A stretch of 64,000 bases of DNA, taken from an uncultured Clostridia bacterium (GTDB taxonomy: Bacteria > Bacillota > Clostridia > Oscillospirales > Ruminococcaceae). Positions 25,531 through 34,174 of this stretch are shown piece after piece (position 1 is the first letter of the stretch; each line of letters begins with the position of its first letter). The notes under the pieces are model-generated. The model worked only from the letters and a program-made list of their open reading frames with translations, ran no database searches and was not told the DNA's origin. The stretch is from assembly GCA_945923775.1 (NCBI GenBank), contig CAMELR010000012.1:1-64000 (forward strand). The letters run 5' to 3'. Position numbers and translations under genes: made by a program.

Positions 25531-27575
25531 GTGAAATTCTTGCACCCCTCGGGGGGCTTTCAGATCTGCCCGCGGCGCTGAACACCGGCGCCGACGCGGT
25601 ATATCTTGGTTTATCGGAATTTTCGGCACGCAAAAATGCCGAAAATTTTTCTGTTGAGGAGCTTAAAGCAGCCAGCACCGAATGCCACAAACGCGGGGTG
25701 AAAGTCTACGCCGCACTGAACACGCTGGTGTACGACAGCGAGACCGAAAAATTCGCGGAGTGCGTGAAAAGCGCTGCGGAATGCGGCGTGGACGGGCTTA
25801 TAATCCAGGATCTCGGCGCGGCTGAAATAGCGAAGCGGGTCTGCCCGAAGCTTCCGCGCCACGCCTCCACGCAAATGACGCTGAACAGCGCCGCCGGAGT
25901 AAACGCGGCTAAGCAGCTCGGATTCTGCCGGGCGGTCATCGGGCGGGAGCTGTCCTTCGAACAGATAAAGCACATCGCCGAAAACACCGGAATTGAACTC
26001 GAGGTTTTCGTGCACGGAGCGCTGTGCGTATGTATCAGCGGGCAGTGCTACATGAGCAGCATTTTCGGCGGGAGGAGCGGCAGCAGAGGTCTCTGCGCGC
26101 AGCCCTGCCGCCTGGATTTCACCTGCGGGGACAGGCACAGCGTGATATCCCTGAAGGACAGCTCGCTCGTTCCGCACCTGCGGGAGCTTGACGACATCGG
26201 AATCGCCTCGCTGAAAATCGAGGGCAGAATGAAGCGCCCGGAGTACATCGCCTGCGCCGTCGACGCCTGCCGGAAGTCCATAGACGGCGGCGAATACGAC
26301 TTTGAACGGCTCTCCGGGATATTCTCGAGGGGCGGCCTGACCGACGGGTATTTCACCGGCTCCATGCAGGACATGCAGGGCACCCGAAGCCGCGAGGACG
26401 TCGAGAACTCCGCGAAGGCGCTCAACGGCATAAAGGCGCTCTACAAGGCGGAATTCCCGCGTATACGCGCGGATATCCGCACGATTCTGAAACCCGGAGA
26501 GCCTGCGTTCGCGGCCGCTTCCTGCGGGGATATTTCGGCGGCTGTGCAGGGCGAGGTCCCGCAGCCCGCGCTGAATGCCCCGCTGACCTCAGAGGGCGTT
26601 TGCAGCCGCATGTCAAAGCTCGGAGGAACGCAGTTCTACGCCGGGGAAGTCACCGCCGAGGTCGGCGAGGGGCTGAACCTCCCGGCGTCCGCGCTGAACT
26701 CCCTGCGCCGGGAGCTTGTGGAGCAGCTTTCAGCCGCAGTCCTCGCGAAGAACACCCCGGACTACAGCCTGCGTGAACTCACGCCGCCGCTGTTTGAAGA
26801 GCACCGGGCGGCTCCGCTGAAATGGCGCTGCGAGGTGTATTCCGCAGAACAGCTCAGGCAGGCTCTGGAGCTTCCGTTTGAGCTGATATACGCCCCCATG
26901 CGGCTTCTGGGTGCCTCCACGCCGGGCAAGGACAGGATCGCGGTCATACCGCCGTTCGTGCTTTCCGACTGCGAGGACGATGTGCGCGAAAGGCTCAGGG
27001 AGCTACGCGCGGCGGGATTCACAAGGGGCATGGCGCAGACCCTCGGCCACGCTCTGCTACTCCGGGAGGAGGGGTTTAGGCTCCACGGCGGGCACCGCAT
27101 GAACATCATCAACAGCTACGCCGCTGGGGTGTGCGGAGACTTCGGCTTCAAGGATATCACGCTTTCGTTCGAGGGCACCGCGGCTCAGCTCGCGGAGATC
27201 CGCTCCCCGATACCCCGCGGGGTCGTGGCATACGGAAGGCTCCCGCTGATGATAATGCGGCGCTGTCCGGTCAGCGGCGGGAAGCCCTGCGGAAGGGTGC
27301 GCCTGTTCGACGACGGCGGGACTCCCTGCGGCGAGTGCATAGCCGACCGCCGGGGCAATAAAATGCCGGTGCTCTGCGGCGGGAACAGCGTCGAGATACT
27401 AAACCCCGACCTGCTCATAATGAGCGACCGCCGCTCATCCCTGGAGCCGTTCGATTTCGCGGTGCTGAAATTCACCGACGAAAAGGAGCTGAAGCCCGTT
27501 CTCGATATGTACCAGAATAACGGGAAGCCCTCCGGGCCGCTTACCCGCGGGATGTACTTCCGGGGCGCCGAGTAA
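25527..27575 (+). CDS. U32 family protein (RlhA/TrhP-like RNA hydroxylation)
   Basis: A 682-residue U32 'peptidase' protein. It has the family signature GRSGSRGLCAQPCR near 187-200, preceded by GALCVCISGQCYMSS, whose cysteines belong to the proposed iron-sulfur or metal site, and a C-terminal DUF3656-like extension from about 300. Family members RlhA and TrhP are needed for hydroxylation of 23S rRNA C2501 or tRNA U34; the extended form resembles RlhA/YdcP more. Peptidase activity is doubtful for such proteins. The start ATG overlaps the upstream stop. I cannot tell rRNA from tRNA as the target. Confidence 0.85.
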   Translation: MSEILAPLGGLSDLPAALNTGADAVYLGLSEFSARKNAENFSVEELKAASTECHKRGVKVYAALNTLVYDSETEKFAECVKSAAECGVDGLIIQDLGAAEIAKRVCPKLPRHASTQMTLNSAAGVNAAKQLGFCRAVIGRELSFEQIKHIAENTGIELEVFVHGALCVCISGQCYMSSIFGGRSGSRGLCAQPCRLDFTCGDRHSVISLKDSSLVPHLRELDDIGIASLKIEGRMKRPEYIACAVDACRKSIDGGEYDFERLSGIFSRGGLTDGYFTGSMQDMQGTRSREDVENSAKALNGIKALYKAEFPRIRADIRTILKPGEPAFAAASCGDISAAVQGEVPQPALNAPLTSEGVCSRMSKLGGTQFYAGEVTAEVGEGLNLPASALNSLRRELVEQLSAAVLAKNTPDYSLRELTPPLFEEHRAAPLKWRCEVYSAEQLRQALELPFELIYAPMRLLGASTPGKDRIAVIPPFVLSDCEDDVRERLRELRAAGFTRGMAQTLGHALLLREEGFRLHGGHRMNIINSYAAGVCGDFGFKDITLSFEGTAAQLAEIRSPIPRGVVAYGRLPLMIMRRCPVSGGKPCGRVRLFDDGGTPCGECIADRRGNKMPVLCGGNSVEILNPDLLIMSDRRSSLEPFDFAVLKFTDEKELKPVLDMYQNNGKPSGPLTRGMYFRGAE

Positions 27576-27609
27576 CTCCGGCGGGTATCCGGCTGAGAAC
27601 ATTGATTCC

Positions 27610-27646
27610 AGGCGGGCAGGCGGTTTTGTCTGCCCGCCTGTTTTGC
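27610..27646 (+). terminator. Terminator after the U32 gene
   Basis: AGGCGGGCAG pairs perfectly with CTGCCCGCCT, followed by GTTTTGC. Confidence 0.75.
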
Positions 27647-27685
27647 GGGAATCGCGCTGAATTACACAATGAAGGGAGCCTGAAC

Positions 27686-28600
27686 ATGCAGTTCTACAGA
27701 TTTGACGGCAGCCTGAAAAGCTCCGGCGATACCCCGCCGGAAAAATGGGAGAACGCCCTCGCGGTGCTGACCTCCCGGGAGGCCGAGGAGATACCGCTGC
27801 CGCCGGAGCTTGTCCCTCCGGCAATGCCGCCGATGGTGAACCAGACCCAGTTCTGCGTGCTGAAAATGCAGCAGAAGCGCATGACCGGAAGCATACATAT
27901 CCCCGCGCGGCACCAGCGCAAGGCGATACGGTTCACGTTCGCCTGGTCGGGGGAAAACCTCCTGCTGCTGGACGACGGCGGATTCGTCAGCGGGTTCATC
28001 GAGCGCATGACCGCGCTGGTCCCGAAATTCGCCGACGGCGCCGACGACTTCCTCGCGGAGCTGCTCATCGACCTTATCCAGGGCGACCCCGGATATATCC
28101 AGCACCTGGAATCCCGGCTGGACGAGCTGGAGCAGTCGGTGCTTGACGGCGAGACCTCGAAATTCATCGGCAGAATGAGCGTAGTCAGGAAGGAACTGAA
28201 CCGCAACAACCGCATGTACGCCCAGCTCAGCGAGTTCGCGGAGTCCCTCCAGGAGGACGCCTCCGAGCTGTTCGACATAAGCAGCAGCAAGCGGCTCAGC
28301 TATTTCCTGCGCCGGGCGGAGCACCTCCGCTCCGAGACCCAGATGCTCCGGGAATACGCGACCCAGATATGCAGCGAGTATCAGGCGCAGGTCGACATCG
28401 TGCAGAACCGCGTCATGAAGCTGCTGACGATAGTTACCACGATATTCATGCCGCTGTCGCTCATCGCCGGGTGGTACGGAATGAACTTCTCAAACATGCC
28501 CGAGCTGCAATGGACCTACGGCTACCCCGCCGTGATAGGAGCCGCAGTGCTCATCGTCGCGGCGCTCATCATATGGTTCAGGCACAGAAAGTGGCTGTGA
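27686..28600 (+). CDS. CorA family divalent cation transporter
   Basis: A 304-residue CorA-type transporter. A cytoplasmic alpha/beta domain (1-170) is followed by a long stalk helix and two C-terminal membrane helices. The first of these ends in the selectivity motif YGMNF (about 271-275), then the short extracellular loop PELQWTYGYP. This motif marks magnesium/cobalt/nickel channels of the family. The ATG at 27686 follows GAAGGGAG; the frame extends 28 codons upstream into the terminator region and that part is not coding. It stands alone, with no obvious terminator afterwards. Confidence 0.93.
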   Translation: MQFYRFDGSLKSSGDTPPEKWENALAVLTSREAEEIPLPPELVPPAMPPMVNQTQFCVLKMQQKRMTGSIHIPARHQRKAIRFTFAWSGENLLLLDDGGFVSGFIERMTALVPKFADGADDFLAELLIDLIQGDPGYIQHLESRLDELEQSVLDGETSKFIGRMSVVRKELNRNNRMYAQLSEFAESLQEDASELFDISSSKRLSYFLRRAEHLRSETQMLREYATQICSEYQAQVDIVQNRVMKLLTIVTTIFMPLSLIAGWYGMNFSNMPELQWTYGYPAVIGAAVLIVAALIIWFRHRKWL

Positions 28601-28690
28601 CCGGAACTCTCTGATTTTATGCCGGAGCACGCGATTTAAATTTGACTTGATTTCCATATGTGAATTATCCTTAAAAAGGACATACTATAG

Positions 28691-28736
28691 AATGCGAAAA
28701 ACCTGTTTTTTTGGCAAGGTGCTGAAAATTCGCATT
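28691..28736. other. Interrupted inverted repeat
   Basis: AATGCGAA (28691-28698) and TTCGCATT (28729-28736) enclose ACCT and AGGT arms, making an extended imperfect hairpin with a T7 run in the loop. It lies upstream of the promoter at 28762, in the 526-base gap between the CorA and flavoprotein genes. Function unknown. Confidence 0.45.
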
Positions 28737-28761
28737 TAGTGAAAAAAACGGCGCAAAAATG

Positions 28762-28790
28762 TTGACATTGTGTCGAAATTGTGATAAATT
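28762..28790 (+). promoter_or_regulatory. Promoter of the flavoprotein/xpt unit
   Basis: TTGACA (28762-28767), 17 bases, TAAATT (28785-28790). Without the inserted element at 28838-29103 the leader to the ATG at 29127 would be only about 60 bases. Confidence 0.65.
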
Positions 28791-28837
28791 AATAACGTAT
28801 ATGGAAAATCAGAATCATGCTCTGTTGGATTTTCTAA

Positions 28838-29103
28838 GGAAGCACTGATTAAATCTGGTGCGCAGATTGTGCCGCAGATTTTTCGTCAGATTGTACAATG
28901 AGGAGTTGTTGACGGAAGCGATAGCGTTTTCAAGTCAACAACTAGCGACGCAAGGCTGGTCTGTCGGTCAACCCCTCCGGCACTTCGTGCCACCTCCCCC
29001 ACCGGGGGAGACACGCCTTGCTAGGACGAATTGTTCAATCTGGCGGAAAAGATGCAAGCAAGATGCGTGCCAAGCCGTCAGGCGTGATTTAATCAGTGAT
29101 TCC
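28838..29103. mobile_element. MITE-like element, 266 bp, with 4-bp target duplication
   Basis: Ends GGAAGCACTGATTAAATC and GATTTAATCAGTGATTCC are inverted repeats matching at 17 of 18 positions. CTAA is found immediately outside both ends (28834-28837 and 29104-29107), the pattern of a target-site duplication. The interior has hairpin-forming stretches (GGCACTTCGTGCC, CCTCCCCCACCGGGGGAG) and no credible gene. The size, ends and absence of a transposase fit a miniature inverted-repeat element mobilised in trans. It sits in the transcribed leader, nine bases before the ribosome site of the next gene. Confidence 0.8.
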
Positions 29104-29126
29104 CTAATGTTGAAAGGTTGTTTAAA

Positions 29127-30524
29127 ATGGCAAATTATGACGTTATAATCGTAGGCGCAGGCCCCGCCGGTATTTTTACCGCGCTGGAAATGCTCCGCAA
29201 AGGCTCGAAGAAGAAAGTGCTCATCGTTGAGAAGGGCGTTTCCGTTGAGAAAAGAGCCTGTCCGAAGGCTAAGACGAAGGTCTGCATGAACTGCAAGCCC
29301 TACTGCCACATCACCACGGGATTCTCCGGCGCGGGCGCGTTCTCGGACGGCAAGCTGTCGCTCTCCTGCGAGGTCGGCGGAAACCTCCCGGAGCTGATCG
29401 GCGAGGAGCTGGCTCAGGCCACCATCGACTACACCGACAAGATCTACCTTGAATTCGGCGCAGACCCCCACGTAGAGGGCGTAAGCGACCCGGACAAGAT
29501 CCGCGAGATACGCAAGAAGGCGATCAACGCCAACCTCAAGCTGGTTGACTGCCCTATCCGCCACCTCGGCACCGAGATGGCTCATCAGCTCTACCTGAGA
29601 ATTGAAAAGCACCTGCTGGAGCACGGCGTGGACATCATGTTCGAGACCCGCTGCGAGGACATCATCATCGAGGGCGACGTCTGCACCGGAGTTATCGTCA
29701 CCGACAACAAGGGCAGCGACCGCCGCGAGCTCAGGGCGGACAACATCGTCATAGCCACCGGCAGAAAGGGCGCGGACTGGCTCGAGCGCACTTGCGAAAG
29801 CCACAGCATAGCTCACCAGCCCGGAACTGTTGACATCGGCGTGCGCGTCGAGGTACGCAACGAGGTCATGGAGGAGGTCAACGCCGTTCTTTATGAGTCG
29901 AAGCTCATCGGCTACCCGCTGCCGTTTAAGAATAAGGTAAGAACATTCTGCCAGAACCCCGGCGGCTTCGTAAGCCAGGAGAACTACGACAACAATCTCG
30001 CGGTCGTTAACGGACACTCCTACAAGGATCTCAAGTCCAACAACACCAACCTCGCGATACTCTGCTCGCATAACTTCAGCGTTCCGTTCAACCAGCCGAT
30101 AGAGTACGCGCAGAAGGTCGGCGAGCTGACTAACATGCTCGGAAACGGCCACATCATGGTCCAGCGCTACGGCGATATCCTCGACGGAAAGCGCACCTGG
30201 CCGAAGGAGCTGTCGTTCTCCAACGTAAAGCCCACCCTTCCCGACGCCGTTGCCGGCGACATCACCGCCGCAATGCCCTACCGCACGATGACGAACATCA
30301 TCAACTTCATCAAGGCGGTGGACTGCGTAGTGCCCGGCTTCGCAAGCCGTGAGACCCTTCTGTACTCGCCGGAGCTGAAGTTCTACAGCAACCGCATAAA
30401 GATGGACGAGCATTTCAATACTAACATTCACGGACTGCACTGCCTGGGTGACTCCAGCGGCTGGACAAGAGGTCTTATGATGGCGTCCGTGATGGGCGTG
30501 CTCATGGGCAGAGAACTTATCTGA
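29127..30524 (+). CDS. FAD-dependent oxidoreductase, COG2509-like
   Basis: A 465-residue flavoprotein. The N-terminal Rossmann motif VIIVGAGPAGIFTALEML binds FAD, followed by a cysteine cluster (RACPKAKTKVCMNCKPYCHI) and GFSGAGAFSDGKLSLS. The second dinucleotide motif NIVIATGRKGADWL and the C-terminal LGDSSGWTRGLMMASVMG complete the fold. This pattern is that of the widespread, uncharacterised COG2509 FAD-dependent dehydrogenases. The ATG at 29127 has GAAAGG nine bases before; a TTG three codons upstream is less likely. The gene ends 13 bases before xpt, so the two are probably co-transcribed, hinting at a purine link that has not been shown. Confidence 0.85.
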   Translation: MANYDVIIVGAGPAGIFTALEMLRKGSKKKVLIVEKGVSVEKRACPKAKTKVCMNCKPYCHITTGFSGAGAFSDGKLSLSCEVGGNLPELIGEELAQATIDYTDKIYLEFGADPHVEGVSDPDKIREIRKKAINANLKLVDCPIRHLGTEMAHQLYLRIEKHLLEHGVDIMFETRCEDIIIEGDVCTGVIVTDNKGSDRRELRADNIVIATGRKGADWLERTCESHSIAHQPGTVDIGVRVEVRNEVMEEVNAVLYESKLIGYPLPFKNKVRTFCQNPGGFVSQENYDNNLAVVNGHSYKDLKSNNTNLAILCSHNFSVPFNQPIEYAQKVGELTNMLGNGHIMVQRYGDILDGKRTWPKELSFSNVKPTLPDAVAGDITAAMPYRTMTNIINFIKAVDCVVPGFASRETLLYSPELKFYSNRIKMDEHFNTNIHGLHCLGDSSGWTRGLMMASVMGVLMGRELI

Positions 30525-30537
30525 GAGGTAAAGAAAA

Positions 30538-31119
30538 ATGCAGCTTCTTAAGGACAGAATCAGAAAAGACGGCGTTATCAAGGAGGGAAACGTCCTCAAG
30601 GTGGACAGCTTCCTCAACCACCAGATGGACATTGCACTCATCAACGAGATGGGCAAGGAATTCCGCAGGCGCTTCCCCGATGAGAGCATAAACAAGATAC
30701 TCACCATCGAGGCCTCCGGCATAGGAATCGCGTGTATCACCGCGCAGTACTTCAACTGCCCCGTGGTTTTCGCCAAAAAGACCCAGAGCATAAACATCGA
30801 CGGCGAGGTGTACTCTACTCAGATAAAGAGCTTCACCCACGGCCGTACATACGACGTTATCGTGAAGAAGGCGTTCCTGTCCCCGGAGGATAATATCCTC
30901 ATCATCGACGACTTCCTCGCAAACGGCTGCGCTCTGCTGGGGCTTATCGACATCGTAAAGCACGCCGGCGCAAAGATAGCCGGAGCCGGTATCGTCATCG
31001 AGAAGGGCTGCCAGAAGGGCGGCGAGCTCGTCCGCAGCCAGGGTATCCGCGTGGAGTCCCTCGCGATAATCGACGAGATGGATCCCGTGAAGGGCTGCAA
31101 GTTCCGGGACGACGACTGA
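30538..31119 (+). CDS. xpt: Xanthine phosphoribosyltransferase
   Basis: A 193-residue type I phosphoribosyltransferase converting xanthine and PRPP to XMP. It starts MQLLKDRIRKDGVIKEGNVLKVDSFLNHQMD, the typical Xpt N-terminus, and carries the PRPP-binding motif NILIIDDFLANGCALLG at about 119-135. Size and sequence pattern match Bacillus Xpt. The next genes encode a BMP-type nucleoside importer, so the region forms a purine salvage locus. I looked for a purine riboswitch upstream and found none. Confidence 0.95.
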   Translation: MQLLKDRIRKDGVIKEGNVLKVDSFLNHQMDIALINEMGKEFRRRFPDESINKILTIEASGIGIACITAQYFNCPVVFAKKTQSINIDGEVYSTQIKSFTHGRTYDVIVKKAFLSPEDNILIIDDFLANGCALLGLIDIVKHAGAKIAGAGIVIEKGCQKGGELVRSQGIRVESLAIIDEMDPVKGCKFRDDD

Positions 31120-31193
31120 TTTCAACGGCATTCCGCCGAAGAAATATAACAGAACGCGGTAAAACCGCAGACACACTAGGGAGGAACCAACCA

Positions 31194-32309
31194 ATGAAGA
31201 AAAAGTTACTCGCCGCTATCATGGCGGCAGCAATGCTGCTCACAGGCTGCTCCGGAAACACATCTTCCGGAAGCTCCGCAGCAAGCGACGCTGACAGCAC
31301 AGCAGACAACGCAGCAAGCGTTAAGGCAGGCTTCGTCTACATCGGCAAGATCGACGACGGCGGCTACACCCAGGCTCACGACCAGGGCAGACTCGCCATC
31401 GAGAAGATGGGCGTTGAGACCGCTTACGTTGAGGACGTAGCAGAGACCGTTTCCGATACCTGCGAAGCTATCCGCACCCTTATCGACGAGGGCTGCAACC
31501 TCATCTACACCAACTCCTTCGGCTTCATGGAAGGCACCGTTGAGATGGCTAAGGAGTACCCGGACGTTAAGTTCGCTCACTGCTCCGGCTACCAGAGAAG
31601 CGACAACCTTTCCACCTACTTCGGCAAGGTTTACCAGGCTCGTTACCTCGCAGGCATCGTTGCAGGCATGAAGACCGAGAAGAACTACATCGGCTACGTT
31701 GCTGCAAAGGGAATTCCTGAGGTTATCCGCGGTATCAACGCGTTCACCCTCGGCGTACAGTCCGTAAACCCCGACGCTAAGGTCGAGGTCGTATTCACCG
31801 ATACATGGTACGACCCCTCCGTTGAGAAGCAGGCCGCTCTGGAGCTTCTGAACAAGGGCGTTGACGTTATCGCACAGCACCAGGATACCACCGCTCCGCA
31901 GGTAGCTGCACAGGAGAAGGGCGCATACTGCATCGGCTACAACTTCCCGACCGCTGACGCCGCTCCCGACGCTTACCTGACCGCCGCTTGCTTCAACTGG
32001 GCGACCTTCTACACCGACGACTGCCAGAGAGCGCTCGACGGCACATGGACAAGCCGCGCTTACTGGGAAGGCCTCGCAGCTAACATGACTTACCTCGATG
32101 ACCTGACTTCTCTCTGCGCTGAGGGCACTCAGGAGAAGGTAGACGCTGCAAGAGATTCCATCATCGACGGTTCCTTCGACCCGTTCACCGGCCCGCTCTA
32201 CGATCAGAACGGCGAGCTCAAGGTAGAGGAAGGTGTCAGAATGACCGACGACGAGATCTGGAACATGAACTGGTTCGTTCAGGGCGTTGTTGGCTCTATC
32301 CCCGCGTAA
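31194..32309 (+). CDS. BMP family nucleoside-binding lipoprotein
   Basis: A 371-residue lipoprotein with lipobox LLTGC near residue 19 and a Ser/Ala/Asp tether, then a BMP/PnrA-type binding domain (AGFVYIGKIDDGGYTQAHDQG; NSFGFMEGTVEMAKEYPDVKFAHCSGY; VVFTDTWYDPSVEKQAALELL). Members bind purine nucleosides and similar ligands. It supplies the ATPase and two permeases downstream. The ribosome site AGGGAGGAACC is strong. A stable hairpin between it and the ATPase gene may keep its level higher than that of the membrane parts. Confidence 0.9.
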   Translation: MKKKLLAAIMAAAMLLTGCSGNTSSGSSAASDADSTADNAASVKAGFVYIGKIDDGGYTQAHDQGRLAIEKMGVETAYVEDVAETVSDTCEAIRTLIDEGCNLIYTNSFGFMEGTVEMAKEYPDVKFAHCSGYQRSDNLSTYFGKVYQARYLAGIVAGMKTEKNYIGYVAAKGIPEVIRGINAFTLGVQSVNPDAKVEVVFTDTWYDPSVEKQAALELLNKGVDVIAQHQDTTAPQVAAQEKGAYCIGYNFPTADAAPDAYLTAACFNWATFYTDDCQRALDGTWTSRAYWEGLAANMTYLDDLTSLCAEGTQEKVDAARDSIIDGSFDPFTGPLYDQNGELKVEEGVRMTDDEIWNMNWFVQGVVGSIPA

Positions 32310-32437
32310 TCACAACCGAATAACGGCAGACGCAGGCTGAATAGACTCGTCGGAAAAAGTCGCTGAAGCGACTTTCCCCGCCGGACATCCGCACTTCGCG
32401 CACGGCTTTCAGCCGTACACTTGCGCGGATAGAAGTG

Positions 32438-32468
32438 TTTTTTGCCCCGGCAGAGCCGGGGCAAAAAA
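32438..32468 (+). terminator. Strong hairpin in the BMP-ATPase gap
   Basis: TTTTTTGCCCCGGC pairs with GCCGGGGCAAAAAA over a 2-3 base loop, a bidirectional terminator form, though the plus-strand 3-prime side is A-rich. The 335-base gap holds further hairpins (AAGTCGCTGAAGCGACTT near 32358, ACCCGCTGCGCGGGT near 32479, TCCGGCGGAGCCGGA near 32573) and no gene. Confidence 0.6.
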
Positions 32469-32571
32469 TGATTTCAAGTACCCGCTGCGCGGGTGAAACA
32501 GCCTGCCCTGCTTGTTTTCACGAGCGGTATTCAAACGTGTACCGTTTGTGAAAGCAGACAGGATCAAAATT

Positions 32572-32631
32572 ATCCGGCGGAGCCGGATACATTAATTCCG
32601 AATTAAGAATTCCGAATTCCGAATTTAATTT
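32572..32631. repeat. AATTCCGAATT-family repeat with GC hairpin
   Basis: TCCGGCGGAGCCGGA hairpin, then ACATTAATTCCGAATTAAG and AATTCCGAATTCCGAATTT. It ends at the ribosome site GGGAGGT of the ABC ATPase gene. Confidence 0.7.
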
Positions 32632-32644
32632 ACGGGAGGTACTA

Positions 32645-34174
32645 ATGTCCGAACCATATATCAGGTTAAAGAACATCTGCAAGAGCTTCGGCACGGTGCA
32701 GGCGAACAAGAACGTTTCCATCGACGTCAACAAGGGCGAGATACTCGCGCTGCTCGGTGAGAACGGCTCCGGTAAGAGCACGCTGGTAAACATGCTCAGC
32801 GGTATCTACACCCCTGACAGCGGCGAGATCGAGATAGGCGGGAAAAACGTAGTGTTCCGCTCCCCGAAGGACGCCATCAACGCCGGAATCGGCATGATAC
32901 ACCAGCACTTCAAGCTGATAGACGTGCTGACCGCCGCCGAGAATATCGTCATCGGTCAGGAAAACAGCGTGGTGCTCAGCAAAAAGAAGATGAACGCCCG
33001 CATTAACGAGCTCAGCCAGAAGTACGGGATTTCCATCGACCCGGACAAGAAGGTCTACAACATGTCCGTCAGCGAGAAGCAGTCGGTGGAGATCATGAAG
33101 ATACTCTACCGCGGCGCGGACGTTCTTATCCTGGACGAGCCGACCGCAGTGCTCACCCCGCAGGAGATACGCGCGCTGTTCGATATCCTCCGCGGAATGA
33201 AGGAGCGCGGCTGCTGCATTATCATCATCACCCACAAGCTCGCGGAGGTAATGGAGATCTCCGACCGCGTGACGGTGCTCCGCAAGGGCGAATCCATCAC
33301 CACCGCAGTCACGAAGGACTCCACCCCGCAGGAGCTTACCGAAATGATGGTAGGCAGCGCGGTATCCCTCGAGATAGACCGCCCGAAGGAGAAGCTCAGC
33401 GAACAGCCCGTGCTGTCCGTTGACCGCCTGTCCAAGAAGTCGTTCGAGGGCGTCGACCTGCTCCGGGATATGAGCTTCGACCTCTACGGCGGCGAGATAC
33501 TCGGCGTTGCAGGTATCGCGGGAAGCGGTCAGAAGGAGCTGTGCGAGATAATCGCCGGGCTTATGAAGGCGGACGGCGGCTCCGTGAAGTTCAGCGGCGA
33601 GGAGATACTCGGGCTTTCCCCACGGGCGATACTCCGGCGCGGGATAAGCATGAGCTTCATTCCGGAGGACAGACTCGGCATGGGTCTTGTGGCGGGAATG
33701 AGCGTCATGAACAACGTTATTCTCAAGAGCTACAACCGCAATCCCGGACCGTTCCTCGACAGGAAGTTCGCAAGGACCCTCGCGGAGCAGATAGTGCACG
33801 ATTTCGACATCTCCACCCCGTCGGTCACCCACGAGGTAAAGAAGCTGTCCGGCGGCAACATTCAGAAGGTGCTCCTCGGACGTGAGATATGGCTCGCGCC
33901 GAAGGTGCTTATAACCGCGTATCCCGTCCGCGGACTGGATATCGGAGCCTCCTACAACATCTACCGCGTGCTCAACGAGCAGAAGAAAAAGGGCGTAGCC
34001 GTGCTGTTCATCGGCGAGGACCTTGACGTGCTCAAGAGCATTTCCGACCGCCTGATGGTAATTCACGGCGGCGAAGTCGTGGATATCGTCGACCCCGAAA
34101 AGGTGACGAAAGAGGACATCGGCATGATGATGCTGGGTCACAAGCCCGGCGCAGAGGGAGGCGAAGCGGTATGA
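32645..34174 (+). CDS. Nucleoside ABC transporter ATPase (two ABC domains)
   Basis: A 509-residue protein made of two fused ABC domains, the arrangement of sugar and BMP-type nucleoside importers (YufO/NupA class). Domain 1 shows Walker A LLGENGSGKSTL near 38, a signature-like MSVSEKQSVEI and Walker B VLILDEPTAVLTP near 161. Domain 2 shows Walker A-like GVAGIAGSGQKEL near 285, the signature LSGGNIQKV near 405 and a degenerate Walker B (LITAYPVRGLDIG), where the acidic Asp-Glu pair is replaced. The second site may therefore hydrolyse ATP poorly, as is common in this group. The end overlaps the permease start. Confidence 0.92.
   Translation: MSEPYIRLKNICKSFGTVQANKNVSIDVNKGEILALLGENGSGKSTLVNMLSGIYTPDSGEIEIGGKNVVFRSPKDAINAGIGMIHQHFKLIDVLTAAENIVIGQENSVVLSKKKMNARINELSQKYGISIDPDKKVYNMSVSEKQSVEIMKILYRGADVLILDEPTAVLTPQEIRALFDILRGMKERGCCIIIITHKLAEVMEISDRVTVLRKGESITTAVTKDSTPQELTEMMVGSAVSLEIDRPKEKLSEQPVLSVDRLSKKSFEGVDLLRDMSFDLYGGEILGVAGIAGSGQKELCEIIAGLMKADGGSVKFSGEEILGLSPRAILRRGISMSFIPEDRLGMGLVAGMSVMNNVILKSYNRNPGPFLDRKFARTLAEQIVHDFDISTPSVTHEVKKLSGGNIQKVLLGREIWLAPKVLITAYPVRGLDIGASYNIYRVLNEQKKKGVAVLFIGEDLDVLKSISDRLMVIHGGEVVDIVDPEKVTKEDIGMMMLGHKPGAEGGEAV

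Noticed and set aside
28858-29148. A 96-codon frame inside the MITE-like element
   Set aside because: No ribosome site and no coding character; the frame crosses the terminal inverted repeat into the next gene.
28601-30537. Purine riboswitch upstream of the flavoprotein gene or xpt
   Set aside because: The conserved loop sequences of the purine aptamer are not visible; the leader contains a MITE instead.
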